Below are positions 16,607-23,938 of a stretch of 36,297 nucleotides of DNA, in pieces. Both the position numbers and the translations under genes were made by a program. The notes beneath the pieces are model-generated. The model saw only the letters and a list, made by a program, of their open reading frames with translations. It was not told the origin of the DNA and did no database searches. The stretch is from Blastocatellia bacterium (GTDB lineage Bacteria; Acidobacteriota; Blastocatellia; Chloracidobacteriales; JADJPF01). The stretch is from assembly GCA_016713405.1 (NCBI GenBank), contig JADJPF010000018.1, positions 1 to 36,297 on the forward strand, given 5' to 3'. Positions within the stretch are counted from its first letter, which is position 1, and every line of letters begins with the position of its first letter.

Positions 16607-16676
16607 GTTTATCTCCAAAAAGCTTTTTAAGTTATTCTAGTACGTTTACTTATTTTCTTATTAAAAGCTATAAATT

Positions 16677-19600
16677 TTAAGCCCAATTACCTGGTGCTAG
16701 CATATCTAAGATTTGTTTAGGGTTTTTTATTTTTTGGCTACGCATCCATTTATCAGCTTGTTCTATTAGCTTATTGCCTTCAGTATTTGCTAGTAACTGT
16801 CCACGTCTGTACTGTGTTACAGCTAAGTAAAGCATCATATCTGCTGAGGTAAATTTCTTTTCTGCTTCATTTAAATAATTAAGGGCAAGTTTAACGCTTC
16901 CTTTTGCTAATGCAACACTTGCAAGAATTAATTCAGCCCATGCATCTCCTGAAAGTGTTTTTTCCTTTAAGATTCTTTTAGCATTTTTTTCTGCAAGAAA
17001 TAAATAAGAATTATTGGAAAGATCTCTTGTAGCAGCCAACGCTACACGCGCTTGTAGTTGTAAGGACTCTACTAAAACTCTTTGTGTTTTTAACATCATA
17101 GATTTTTTTAGTTTCGGCCATTCGGCTGCAAGATAATCCCATGCAACTTTCCCTTTTCCTAGATAAAGAGAAATTTCCGTATAAGCAACCATTTTCCAAT
17201 AATACTGTATATGAAAGCCTCTTTTAGTCCAAAGATCTGTCATTTCTTTTAACTCTTTGTAAGCTTTTTCAGGTTCATCTGCTACCAAATATTTTATGTA
17301 AACAGCAAAACTTTTTAAGTTTGTTGATACAAGTAAATTATTTCTACTTTCAGCATCTTTAAGCTTCTCTAAAAGTTTTAACAAAAAATCATTAATATTG
17401 CCTAAATGAAATAATGTTCGTAATAAAAACACAATCATTACATCTATGCCGCGTAAAGCAAAAGCATAATTTTCATTTAGGCACTGTGTTTCTGTTATTT
17501 CTTCGCCTATTTTGAAGAAATCCAAAGCTTTTTTCCAATCTCCTTCCATATAAGCAATTCCACCTGTTATAAAACTTACCATAGCTAATAATTCTGGTTT
17601 GTTAACTTCTTTAGCTAAATTTGTTGTCATTTCAATAAGTTTTGCAGTTTTAGCTTTAGCTCGTGTACCAGAAAAGCCTGAAAAAAAACATTCAAAAGTC
17701 ATTGCTCTAACTAATCTATAAGGCTCTCCCATTTCTAAAGCTAATAAAATATGTTTAGTCTGAAAATTTAATGCTTCTAACGGATTAACATTTCCAATTG
17801 AGTCAACAACTGTCCAACAAACATCTACCTTTTTTAATTGCTCTGCTGGTATTTCAGATTCAACACGTTTTTGATATTTCATACCTCTTAACCAAAGCTT
17901 AACACGGCCTATTAATATAGATAAAAGAGCTTGGGTTTGAGTACTAGTTAACTTCATTCCTACTTTACTTAAAACTTCCTTAAGCAACCCTACTCCTTCT
18001 TCAATATAACCTGCATTTAAGAATTGTTCTGCGGCTCTATGTTGGAGTTCTAAAATTCCTTGACGATCAGAATCAGCCGTAGCAGCAAGATAGGCCCTTG
18101 CTGAATCAACACCTTTACCTAAATTAGCTAAAGCTTTTCCAAGTTTTACTTTTACGCTAACAGTGTTTAGGCTTGGCGTTGAATTTAAGTTTAAGGTCTG
18201 TTGATAAAGCTGAACTGCACGATCAAAAGCAAGTGCTTCATCAGCCTTCTGTGCAGCAGTAATTGTATAAGTGCAAGCTTTTTCCTGCTCTCCAGCTAAT
18301 TGAAAATGTTTTGCTAAGCGTTCTGGGTCGTCCGTTTTAGTTTCTTCTAATGCTAAAGCTAAAAGATGATGATATTTTTGTAGTACCCCTGAAGAAAGAT
18401 TACTAATTATTGCTTCCCGAATTTTGTCATGGTAGGTATCAATTTCTTCATAAGTATTACCTGTTGAACGTAACAAATGATTAGCACGTAGCAGCGGCAA
18501 GAGTTGTTCATCTGCGCTTATTTCAGCAGCCCTTTTTGCTACAATCCTGGTTAGGGGTTGACCCGAAACAGCAACTATTTCTAACAAACGTCTTCCATCT
18601 GTTGATAATTGTGCAATACGAGCATTAATAACTTTATCTATTTTCATTTCATCAGGATTAATTTCTTGTTTTAAGCTCTTAGCTAATGAATATTGTGTTA
18701 GCTCATTGATAAAAAATGGGTTGCCGCCAGATTCTTTAACAATAATTTCTGCTTGCTTTAATGCTGATTCTTCCCCTAACAAAGATATTGCAAGTTGCTT
18801 TGCTGATTCTTTAGGTAAAGCATCAACAGTAATTTCCTGTATTTTTGCTTTTTCATCAAAATCATTTTGTAGAGAAAACAATGATCTTAAAAATAAACTG
18901 TTATCAGCCTCTTCTTTACGATAACAACCAATTAAAAGAAATCTTGGGGCATCAGGTGGACGTAGGATTTCCGCTAGTAAAACAGCACTATCTAAATCAC
19001 CCCATTGAAGGTCATCAATAACAATTACTATATCTTTTTTATTAGCAAGTCTTATAAATAGTTCACGTAAAGCAACAAAAGCTTTACGGCGCAGTTCTTT
19101 TGGGTCTGGTGTATCTTGGAGATTTCGCTTGAAATTAGCAATTGCTCCCACTTGTCGCAGTACAGGAAATAGCCTGGCAAGTGCCATCACATCTAAAGGT
19201 AACAATGCTTCTACAGCTAAACTAGATAAGCCTTTTAAGTATTTACTTAAAAGGTCAATAACACTATCAAGTGCTTTATATGCAACAAATTCCTGTTCAT
19301 AGCAACGAGCAGAAAAGACCAGTAAGTCTGGTTCTCTCTGCTCAAGATTTTGTAGAAAATGCTTTACAATTGTGCTTTTTCCAATTCCAGAATAACCGCT
19401 AAGGTATACACTTACACCATTTCCTTGCTTTGTTTGTTGCCAAGCTTCATTTAATACTTTTAACTCCTGCTCTCGGCCAACAAATGGCATAGATTGTATA
19501 GTTAGATTACTGACTGATATAGCAATATCATCTTTATCACCTAAAAATCTTAATATTTCTTCACCTGTAGGACGCAGTTTTACATTCCTTTGCAACAAGT

Positions 19601-20705
19601 CTTGACAAAGGCTGTCTAGGTCTTTTGGAATCCCCAAAACTAAGTCTGAAGGGGAACGTGCTTCATGTCTTTGCTTATTTAACATTACTTCCATTTGATT
19701 ACCATTAAAAGGTAACTTACCTGTTAATGCTAAATAAAGCATTGTGCCTACACTATACCAATCCGAGGCTGGAGAGATTGCTAAACCTGCAATATGTTCA
19801 GGTGACATATAGGCTGGTGTACCTAAAATGCTATCGCCAGTAATTTGATTAACTCCTTGTTTGGTAAGCTCACTTACTAAACCAAAATCTAAAATTACTA
19901 CTCTACCTTCCTTAGTTACTAATACATTAGAAGGTTTTAAGTCTCGATGTAATTTATTTGCTTTGTGTAATGCGATAAGTCCTTTAGTTAATTGCTTTAA
20001 TACTGACCTAAGTTTTGGTATATCAGCCTTGCAATATTCAGTTTCTTGACTTGAGGAATTGCTTAAAGAAATTTGATTAGATGTATTATTAAGCATCTCT
20101 GCTTGAGTTATATTTTTTTTTGAAAGAGATAAATCTGCAACTGTTGCTGTTTTAAGTTCAGAAGAAGAAACCTTACTTGTTGTTATTTGCGCTGTCACAT
20201 ATTCCAGAAAATTTTTACCATAGATCATTTCCATAGTAAAAAACCATTGACCTTTTTCTAAAAAAAGTTCATACATTGCAGCTAAGTTAGGATGGACAAT
20301 ATCTGTTAATGAGCGAAATTCTTTCTTAAATCGATAAAGATCTTCAGCATCTGTCACTTTATGTAAAGTTTTTAAGGCAACTACAGAATTTCGCTCCTGG
20401 TCATAAGCTTGATAAACAACTCCAAACCCACCTGCACCTAACCGCTTTTGTATTAAAAACCGGGCTGTACCGCTAAAATCATTATATGACTCAACTTTGT
20501 GTTCTGCCCTAACACTTTGAGTAGAGCGTTCTATTTCTGGTAAAAATCCTTCTGCTTTTTTATGAGAATCAAGTAAGGATTCTACTTCTTTGCGTACAAT
20601 TTCATCCTTGCAATTATTATCAAGATAAGTTTTTTCTTGAGATGGATCTAACTTTATCACCTCTTCAAACAATAACTTAACTTGTTTCCACTGTTCTTGT
20701 GTCAT
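16677..20705 (-). CDS. Ser/Thr kinase - STAND-type ATPase - TPR signalling protein
   Basis: The 1342-aa soluble protein has four parts. The leader MTQEQWKQVKLLFEEV is shared with the kinase-ankyrin protein. The kinase domain (about 83-390) has LGAGGFGVVY (89-98), Lys112, LHRDLKPSN (252-260), DFG 273-275 and GTPAYMSPE, with a Ser/Thr-rich insert at about 175-225 between the lobes. A predicted AAA/STAND ATPase follows: FVGREQELKVL, Walker A SGYSGIGKST (436-445) and Walker B VIVIDDLQW (560-568). The C-terminal 600 residues are helical repeats of TPR type. Such fusions (as in PknB-AAA-TPR and LuxR/MalT relatives) are thought to work as ATP-dependent switches. No membrane helix is seen. There is no ribosome site; TATAAT ends five bases before the ATG, suggesting a leaderless message. 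Confidence 0.92.
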   Translation of the reverse strand: MTQEQWKQVKLLFEEVIKLDPSQEKTYLDNNCKDEIVRKEVESLLDSHKKAEGFLPEIERSTQSVRAEHKVESYNDFSGTARFLIQKRLGAGGFGVVYQAYDQERNSVVALKTLHKVTDAEDLYRFKKEFRSLTDIVHPNLAAMYELFLEKGQWFFTMEMIYGKNFLEYVTAQITTSKVSSSELKTATVADLSLSKKNITQAEMLNNTSNQISLSNSSSQETEYCKADIPKLRSVLKQLTKGLIALHKANKLHRDLKPSNVLVTKEGRVVILDFGLVSELTKQGVNQITGDSILGTPAYMSPEHIAGLAISPASDWYSVGTMLYLALTGKLPFNGNQMEVMLNKQRHEARSPSDLVLGIPKDLDSLCQDLLQRNVKLRPTGEEILRFLGDKDDIAISVSNLTIQSMPFVGREQELKVLNEAWQQTKQGNGVSVYLSGYSGIGKSTIVKHFLQNLEQREPDLLVFSARCYEQEFVAYKALDSVIDLLSKYLKGLSSLAVEALLPLDVMALARLFPVLRQVGAIANFKRNLQDTPDPKELRRKAFVALRELFIRLANKKDIVIVIDDLQWGDLDSAVLLAEILRPPDAPRFLLIGCYRKEEADNSLFLRSLFSLQNDFDEKAKIQEITVDALPKESAKQLAISLLGEESALKQAEIIVKESGGNPFFINELTQYSLAKSLKQEINPDEMKIDKVINARIAQLSTDGRRLLEIVAVSGQPLTRIVAKRAAEISADEQLLPLLRANHLLRSTGNTYEEIDTYHDKIREAIISNLSSGVLQKYHHLLALALEETKTDDPERLAKHFQLAGEQEKACTYTITAAQKADEALAFDRAVQLYQQTLNLNSTPSLNTVSVKVKLGKALANLGKGVDSARAYLAATADSDRQGILELQHRAAEQFLNAGYIEEGVGLLKEVLSKVGMKLTSTQTQALLSILIGRVKLWLRGMKYQKRVESEIPAEQLKKVDVCWTVVDSIGNVNPLEALNFQTKHILLALEMGEPYRLVRAMTFECFFSGFSGTRAKAKTAKLIEMTTNLAKEVNKPELLAMVSFITGGIAYMEGDWKKALDFFKIGEEITETQCLNENYAFALRGIDVMIVFLLRTLFHLGNINDFLLKLLEKLKDAESRNNLLVSTNLKSFAVYIKYLVADEPEKAYKELKEMTDLWTKRGFHIQYYWKMVAYTEISLYLGKGKVAWDYLAAEWPKLKKSMMLKTQRVLVESLQLQARVALAATRDLSNNSYLFLAEKNAKRILKEKTLSGDAWAELILASVALAKGSVKLALNYLNEAEKKFTSADMMLYLAVTQYRRGQLLANTEGNKLIEQADKWMRSQKIKNPKQILDMLAPGNWA

Positions 20706-20710
20706 AAGTT

Positions 20711-20716
20711 ATTATA
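20711..20716 (-). promoter_or_regulatory. Candidate -10 box for leaderless kinase-STAND transcript
   Basis: On the minus strand a consensus TATAAT is separated from the kinase ATG at 20705 by only AACTT. This is the arrangement of leaderless promoters, and no Shine-Dalgarno sequence is present. A -35 hexamer at the usual distance is not recognisable. Confidence 0.45.
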
Positions 20717-20779
20717 CTTACTTTATTTTAATAGGCATTTTAGGATTTTAATAAAAGCGCAAATACTAAAAAATATTGG

Positions 20780-20793
20780 TATAGTTAACTATA
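20780..20793. promoter_or_regulatory. 14-bp palindrome, possible operator of the kinase-STAND gene
   Basis: TATAGTTAACTATA reads the same on both strands and lies about 75 bases upstream of the kinase start, where a dimeric regulator could bind. Such AT palindromes also arise by chance in AT-rich DNA, and no second copy was noticed in this window. Confidence 0.25.
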
Positions 20794-20957
20794 TTAATAT
20801 GTTATTTTTTTAGTTACTTTTAGAAAAATCTAAGTAGGAAGTATCAGTTTTATAAAATCTTTTATCTAGCAAAGATGCCGGAAAAACTTTGTGCAAAATC
20901 TTCCTCTTCGCACCTTACTTAAGCAAGTAAAAACCCTATACTCTTTAATCTGAAGCC

Positions 20958-21010
20958 TAAATACTCTGTAAACTAAGAAATATTATATTTCCTAGTTTAC
21001 AGAGTATTTA
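20958..21010. repeat. 53-bp near-perfect palindrome
   Basis: Two 26-base arms beginning TAAATACTCTGTAAACTA are inverted copies with a single mismatch (A at 20975 against its partner) and one central base. In RNA it would form a very long hairpin; in DNA it could extrude as a cruciform. It lies 236 bases downstream of the minus-strand Hpt-like gene and could terminate that transcript, but it is larger than any other terminator-like stem in the window. Confidence 0.8.
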
Positions 21011-21245
21011 ATTTTTGGATTGGTTATGCTTTTTTATGGGAGGGTTTTCAAATAGTTTTAGTTTGTCGTTCATCTAATCTTTGAAAGTAACGTTGATAAG
21101 GCTTCATACTAGTATCTAGCACTATAAAAATTTGCTAGCACAAACCTTAGAATAATTTGGATTTGAACTTGAGGGTAAAGTAAAAATAACTAATTAAAAT
21201 TATGAGCCATTTATATTCAAATTATATTCAAACACATAAATAATA

Positions 21246-21560
21246 TTACACATAAATAATATCCAGGTTTTGTAAGTAAAGTTTTAAGGCTTTGATTAGA
21301 GAAGAAATTAGGTTGGTGTCTTTTTCTTTAGCAGCTATTTCAATACATTTTCCTATTTCACTTATATAAGTAAAACCTAAGCTAGCACCATGTCCATAAA
21401 TTTGATCTCCTAAATACCCTAGAAAAGAAAAATTCTTTCCAAAGAGGGCTACTTCTAGCAAACAAACATTTTGTTTTTCTAAAACAAGTGATGATTGAAT
21501 CACTTCTTCTAATTCTTTATCCATAAAAAGAACTGGTTTATTGATAGAATTGGTTTTCAT
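21246..21560 (-). CDS. Degenerate Hpt-domain protein lacking the phospho-acceptor His
   Basis: This 104-aa helical protein aligns by eye with small histidine-phosphotransfer domains: FSFLGYLGDQIYGHGASLGF (45-63 or so) followed by ISEIGKCIEIAAKEKD parallels the Hpt core GHxxKGxGxSxGFxxISEIGxxIExAAxxxD. The residue at the phosphorylated His position is Asp52 and the conserved Lys is Tyr55, so normal phosphotransfer should be impossible. The remainder, including helix-packing glycines and the second helix pair, is intact. A strong GGAGGG precedes the ATG. It stands alone, with no histidine kinase or response regulator nearby but next to two Ser/Thr kinase genes. A pseudo-Hpt that binds a receiver or kinase without carrying phosphate is my inference. 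The family call rests on a short motif. Confidence 0.65.
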   Translation of the reverse strand: MKTNSINKPVLFMDKELEEVIQSSLVLEKQNVCLLEVALFGKNFSFLGYLGDQIYGHGASLGFTYISEIGKCIEIAAKEKDTNLISSLIKALKLYLQNLDIIYV

Positions 21561-21911
21561 TTCTGATACCCTCCTTAAGTAGTTATTTTTGTAAATGCTA
21601 CTGCAAAGTATGTGCCAATTATTTATACTTGAAATAAAATAAATGATTTTCTATATCTTGATATTTTAGTAGTAGTTACAAATTACTGGTATTAGCTTTT
21701 AGACAAAACAAAGTTTATTAGTTTTTGTTAGAGTAACTTTTAATAGGAAGAATGCCTCAACTAGGTCAAAAAAGAACAAAAAATAAGATGTTTAGCAAAT
21801 AAATTTATTTTCCTTCAAGATCAAAAGATTTATTATTGGAAACAAGTTGAATCTGTCCAAAAAAAGTGCTTTACCTGCTTTTAATTCTTTGAGAAATGGA
21901 CAATTAGAGTT
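21561..21911. other. Gene-free region with possible remnant coding sequence
   Basis: The first 170 bases are AT-rich and probably carry the divergent promoters. From 21752 a short frame starts MPQLGQK after AGGAAG and stops after 16 codons. If one A were removed from an A-run near 21768, it would continue as a plausible stretch (including QDQKIYYWKQVESVQKK) to a stop at 21882, just before the HExxH gene frame opens. This could be a decayed 5' part of that gene or chance. Confidence 0.35.
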
Positions 21912-22715
21912 ATGCAAAATGGTCGTGATGCAACAAAAAGAAACCGTAATATTGGCACTGAAAAACAAGGTTATAGTAAAAATAACAAAATGGTTATACC
22001 TGAATCTGGTTCTTCATTATCTAATGTTTATTGGGAAAGATTAGTTTCTTTTAAGGCTGTTGAAAAAGAAATAGGTAATAAAAAAATTACTTTTTTAATA
22101 GAAAAAACACTTAAAGACACTTGTCATGCTTGTACTATAGATGATGTTTGCTTTATGCTGAAATTCCTTCCAGAAAAGGACTTAGAAAATTTACATTTAA
22201 TAATATTTAGACAACCAAAGCGTAAAGAGGAAATTCTAAAGCCTGTTTGGGGTAGACATATTTATTTCGTAGAAATTGGTAAATATAAATATGATGATGC
22301 AATAATGTTAGAAACTTGTAACTATAAGAAAAAGCTTTTCTGGTCTAATTCCCTGGATAAAGATGAAATGGATGAATTAGAACGACTAAAACAAGATGGT
22401 CATCAAATGATTAAAACAAAAAGAGGCCATCAAATAATACTTACATTAGAAAGTGTTAGAGCAACTCAACTTTACAGAACATTGTTACATGAACTAGGTC
22501 ATCAGATCGATTTTATTACTAATTATCAAACTTCTGGCTCTAAATCTTCTAAAGATAAAGAAGCCTTTGCCCATAATTATGCTGACAAGATGAAAGAAAA
22601 ACTTATTCAGCTAGGTATAATTCCTTTTAATAGAATACTTGACTTAGAGCAAATAGAAAAAGATGGTTTGGATATTAATGATTTTGTTGTGCCAACTATT
22701 CAGGAGATTACTTAA
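21912..22715 (+). CDS. Hypothetical protein with HExxH zinc-protease-like motif
   Basis: I do not recognise this 267-aa protein family. The motif LLHELGHQIDF near residue 196 is the HExxH signature of zinc metallopeptidases (His, Glu, His), preceded by the helix RATQLYRTL. A downstream Glu in KDKEAFAHNYADKM (about residue 218) is at a distance suitable for a third ligand, as in gluzincin-like folds. There is no signal peptide. Two Cys pairs (CHAC, then DDVC) near 75-84 could bind metal or form a bridge. The ATG has only a weak ribosome site, and the frame is open a further nine codons upstream without a start, so the true N-terminus is uncertain. Its stop overlaps the ATG of the secreted hydrolase gene (TAATG), implying coupled translation and related function. 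Confidence 0.7.
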   Translation: MQNGRDATKRNRNIGTEKQGYSKNNKMVIPESGSSLSNVYWERLVSFKAVEKEIGNKKITFLIEKTLKDTCHACTIDDVCFMLKFLPEKDLENLHLIIFRQPKRKEEILKPVWGRHIYFVEIGKYKYDDAIMLETCNYKKKLFWSNSLDKDEMDELERLKQDGHQMIKTKRGHQIILTLESVRATQLYRTLLHELGHQIDFITNYQTSGSKSSKDKEAFAHNYADKMKEKLIQLGIIPFNRILDLEQIEKDGLDINDFVVPTIQEIT

Positions 22716-23401
22716 TGAAAACAATACTTAGATCCTTATCAGCAGTAATTTTATTAGTGCTGTTAGTAGTAGCAAGTTATACACAAGAAGCTAAAAATAC
22801 AACTAAAGTTGAATCAAAGCTTGAAATAGGACAAATAAATGGAGCTAGTTTTAGGATTGATTTACCTGAAAATTGGAATAAAGGCTTAGTTATGTACTGT
22901 CACGGCTATGAGGTTTCAGGTAGACCAAGAAGAAATTTGGATAGCCCCCAAACTAAAGCTTTAGTTGAAACATTTCTCTCCCGCGGTTTTGCTATTGCTC
23001 AATCTGAATACAGCACTCAAGGCTGGGCAGTTAAAGAAGCCATTGAAGATACTGAATCTTTGCGGCGTTATTTTGTTTCTAAATATGGTCAGCCAAAAGA
23101 AACTTATATAACCGGCCATTCTATGGGTGCAATGATAAGTATTTCTACAATTGAACGCTACCCAGATATTTACGATGGTGCAATGCCTATGTGTGGGCCT
23201 CTTAACCCTTCTATTGTTGGTCTTAAAGAAAGGGTTTTTGATATGCTTGTAATGTTTGATTATTTTTTTCCTAATACAATAGCTTCTCCTGCTAACTTAA
23301 TGATGGATAATAAGTTAAATACTGATGTAATAGAAAAATTCGTGCTGCACTTACTGCTAATCCTGAAAAAGCAGCAATGTTTGCCAAACATTACCAAATA
23401 A
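22715..23401 (+). CDS. Secreted alpha/beta hydrolase, N-terminal part (frame broken near 23338)
   Basis: This is the first part of an alpha/beta hydrolase whose frame breaks at an A-run at 23334-23338. It has a signal peptide (MKTILRSLSAVILLVLLVVA, then SYTQEA), an oxyanion-side HG motif in VMYCHGYEVSG and the nucleophile elbow ITGHSMGAM with Ser136. After ...TDVIEK the reading frame leaves the family-like sequence, and the last 22 residues (FVLHLLLILKKQQ...) are out-of-frame translation. One extra A at 23334-23338 would join it to the following part as a 378-aa protein. A secreted or periplasmic esterase or peptidase is likely; the substrate is unknown. Its ATG overlaps the stop of the HExxH gene. 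Either a real mutation, a sequence error or slippage could account for the break. Confidence 0.82.
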   Translation: MKTILRSLSAVILLVLLVVASYTQEAKNTTKVESKLEIGQINGASFRIDLPENWNKGLVMYCHGYEVSGRPRRNLDSPQTKALVETFLSRGFAIAQSEYSTQGWAVKEAIEDTESLRRYFVSKYGQPKETYITGHSMGAMISISTIERYPDIYDGAMPMCGPLNPSIVGLKERVFDMLVMFDYFFPNTIASPANLMMDNKLNTDVIEKFVLHLLLILKKQQCLPNITK

Positions 23402-23850
23402 GCACGGTTGTTGAATTAGCAGGAGTATTAACCTTTTTTCATGAAATACTTAGAGAGTTACAGCAAAGAACTGGAGGAAACCCTTTTGATAACCACAACA
23501 CAATTTATAGTGGATTTGAAGATGATGTAGCAGTAAATCGCGGTGTAAAACGTTACACAGCAAATGCTAAAGCATCAGAATATATGCGTCAGTATTATAC
23601 TCCTACAGGTCGGATTTCTGATCCAGTCTTAACAATTCACACTACTTATGACCCTTTAGTGCTAGGAAAAGATGTAACTATTTATGACTCTACAAGTAAA
23701 ATTTCTGGAAGTGGAGATTTATTTATCGCAAAATTTGTAGTGGCAAAAGGACATTGTAATATTAACCCTCAACAAACAGGTGCAGCATTTGATAATTTGC
23801 TTATGTGGGTTCATGAACATAAACGACCTTTAGCAGGAGAGTTACAATAA
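23338..23850 (+). CDS. Alpha/beta hydrolase, C-terminal part (continues 22715 gene after frameshift)
   Basis: In this frame the sequence continues directly from the first part: IRAALTANPEKAAMFAKHYQ, then a helical lid, VLTIHTTYDPLVLG with the probable catalytic Asp and FVVAKGHCNINPQQTGAAF with the catalytic His. These complete the Ser-Asp-His triad begun at Ser136. An internal ATG at 23377 exists, but no ribosome site precedes it, and a free C-terminal half would lack the nucleophile and signal peptide, so independent function is improbable. The stop is followed by a convergent glycosyltransferase gene ending at 23939. Confidence 0.8.
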   Translation: MRAALTANPEKAAMFAKHYQISTVVELAGVLTFFHEILRELQQRTGGNPFDNHNTIYSGFEDDVAVNRGVKRYTANAKASEYMRQYYTPTGRISDPVLTIHTTYDPLVLGKDVTIYDSTSKISGSGDLFIAKFVVAKGHCNINPQQTGAAFDNLLMWVHEHKRPLAGELQ

Positions 23851-23938
23851 AATTTTTAGCTAAATAATAGGTGATTACGCTAAATTATTATACATAACAG
23901 CAAATAGCTATGTGGCTAAAGTATATTAAAAATAAAGT

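Larger units (their letters stand above)
20706..21245. other. 540-base gene-free region with palindromes
   Basis: No credible gene is found between the kinase-STAND start and the Hpt-like stop. The stretch holds the kinase -10 box, a perfect 14-bp palindrome TATAGTTAACTATA at 20780-20793 (75 bases before the kinase start, a possible operator), a small stem TTACTT/AAGTAA at 20915-20930 and the large palindrome at 20958-21010. The rest, about 21011-21245, is AT-rich with nothing recognised. Confidence 0.6.

Noticed and set aside
20840..20960. Possible riboswitch upstream of the kinase-STAND region
   Set aside because: Scattered G/C-rich words do not match any conserved riboswitch core that I can recognise, and the adjacent gene appears leaderless.
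23334..23400. Programmed -1 ribosomal frameshift in the hydrolase
   Set aside because: The A5 run lacks a canonical X-XXY-YYZ heptamer and no strong downstream pseudoknot or stem is seen; a plain indel or transcript slippage is more likely.
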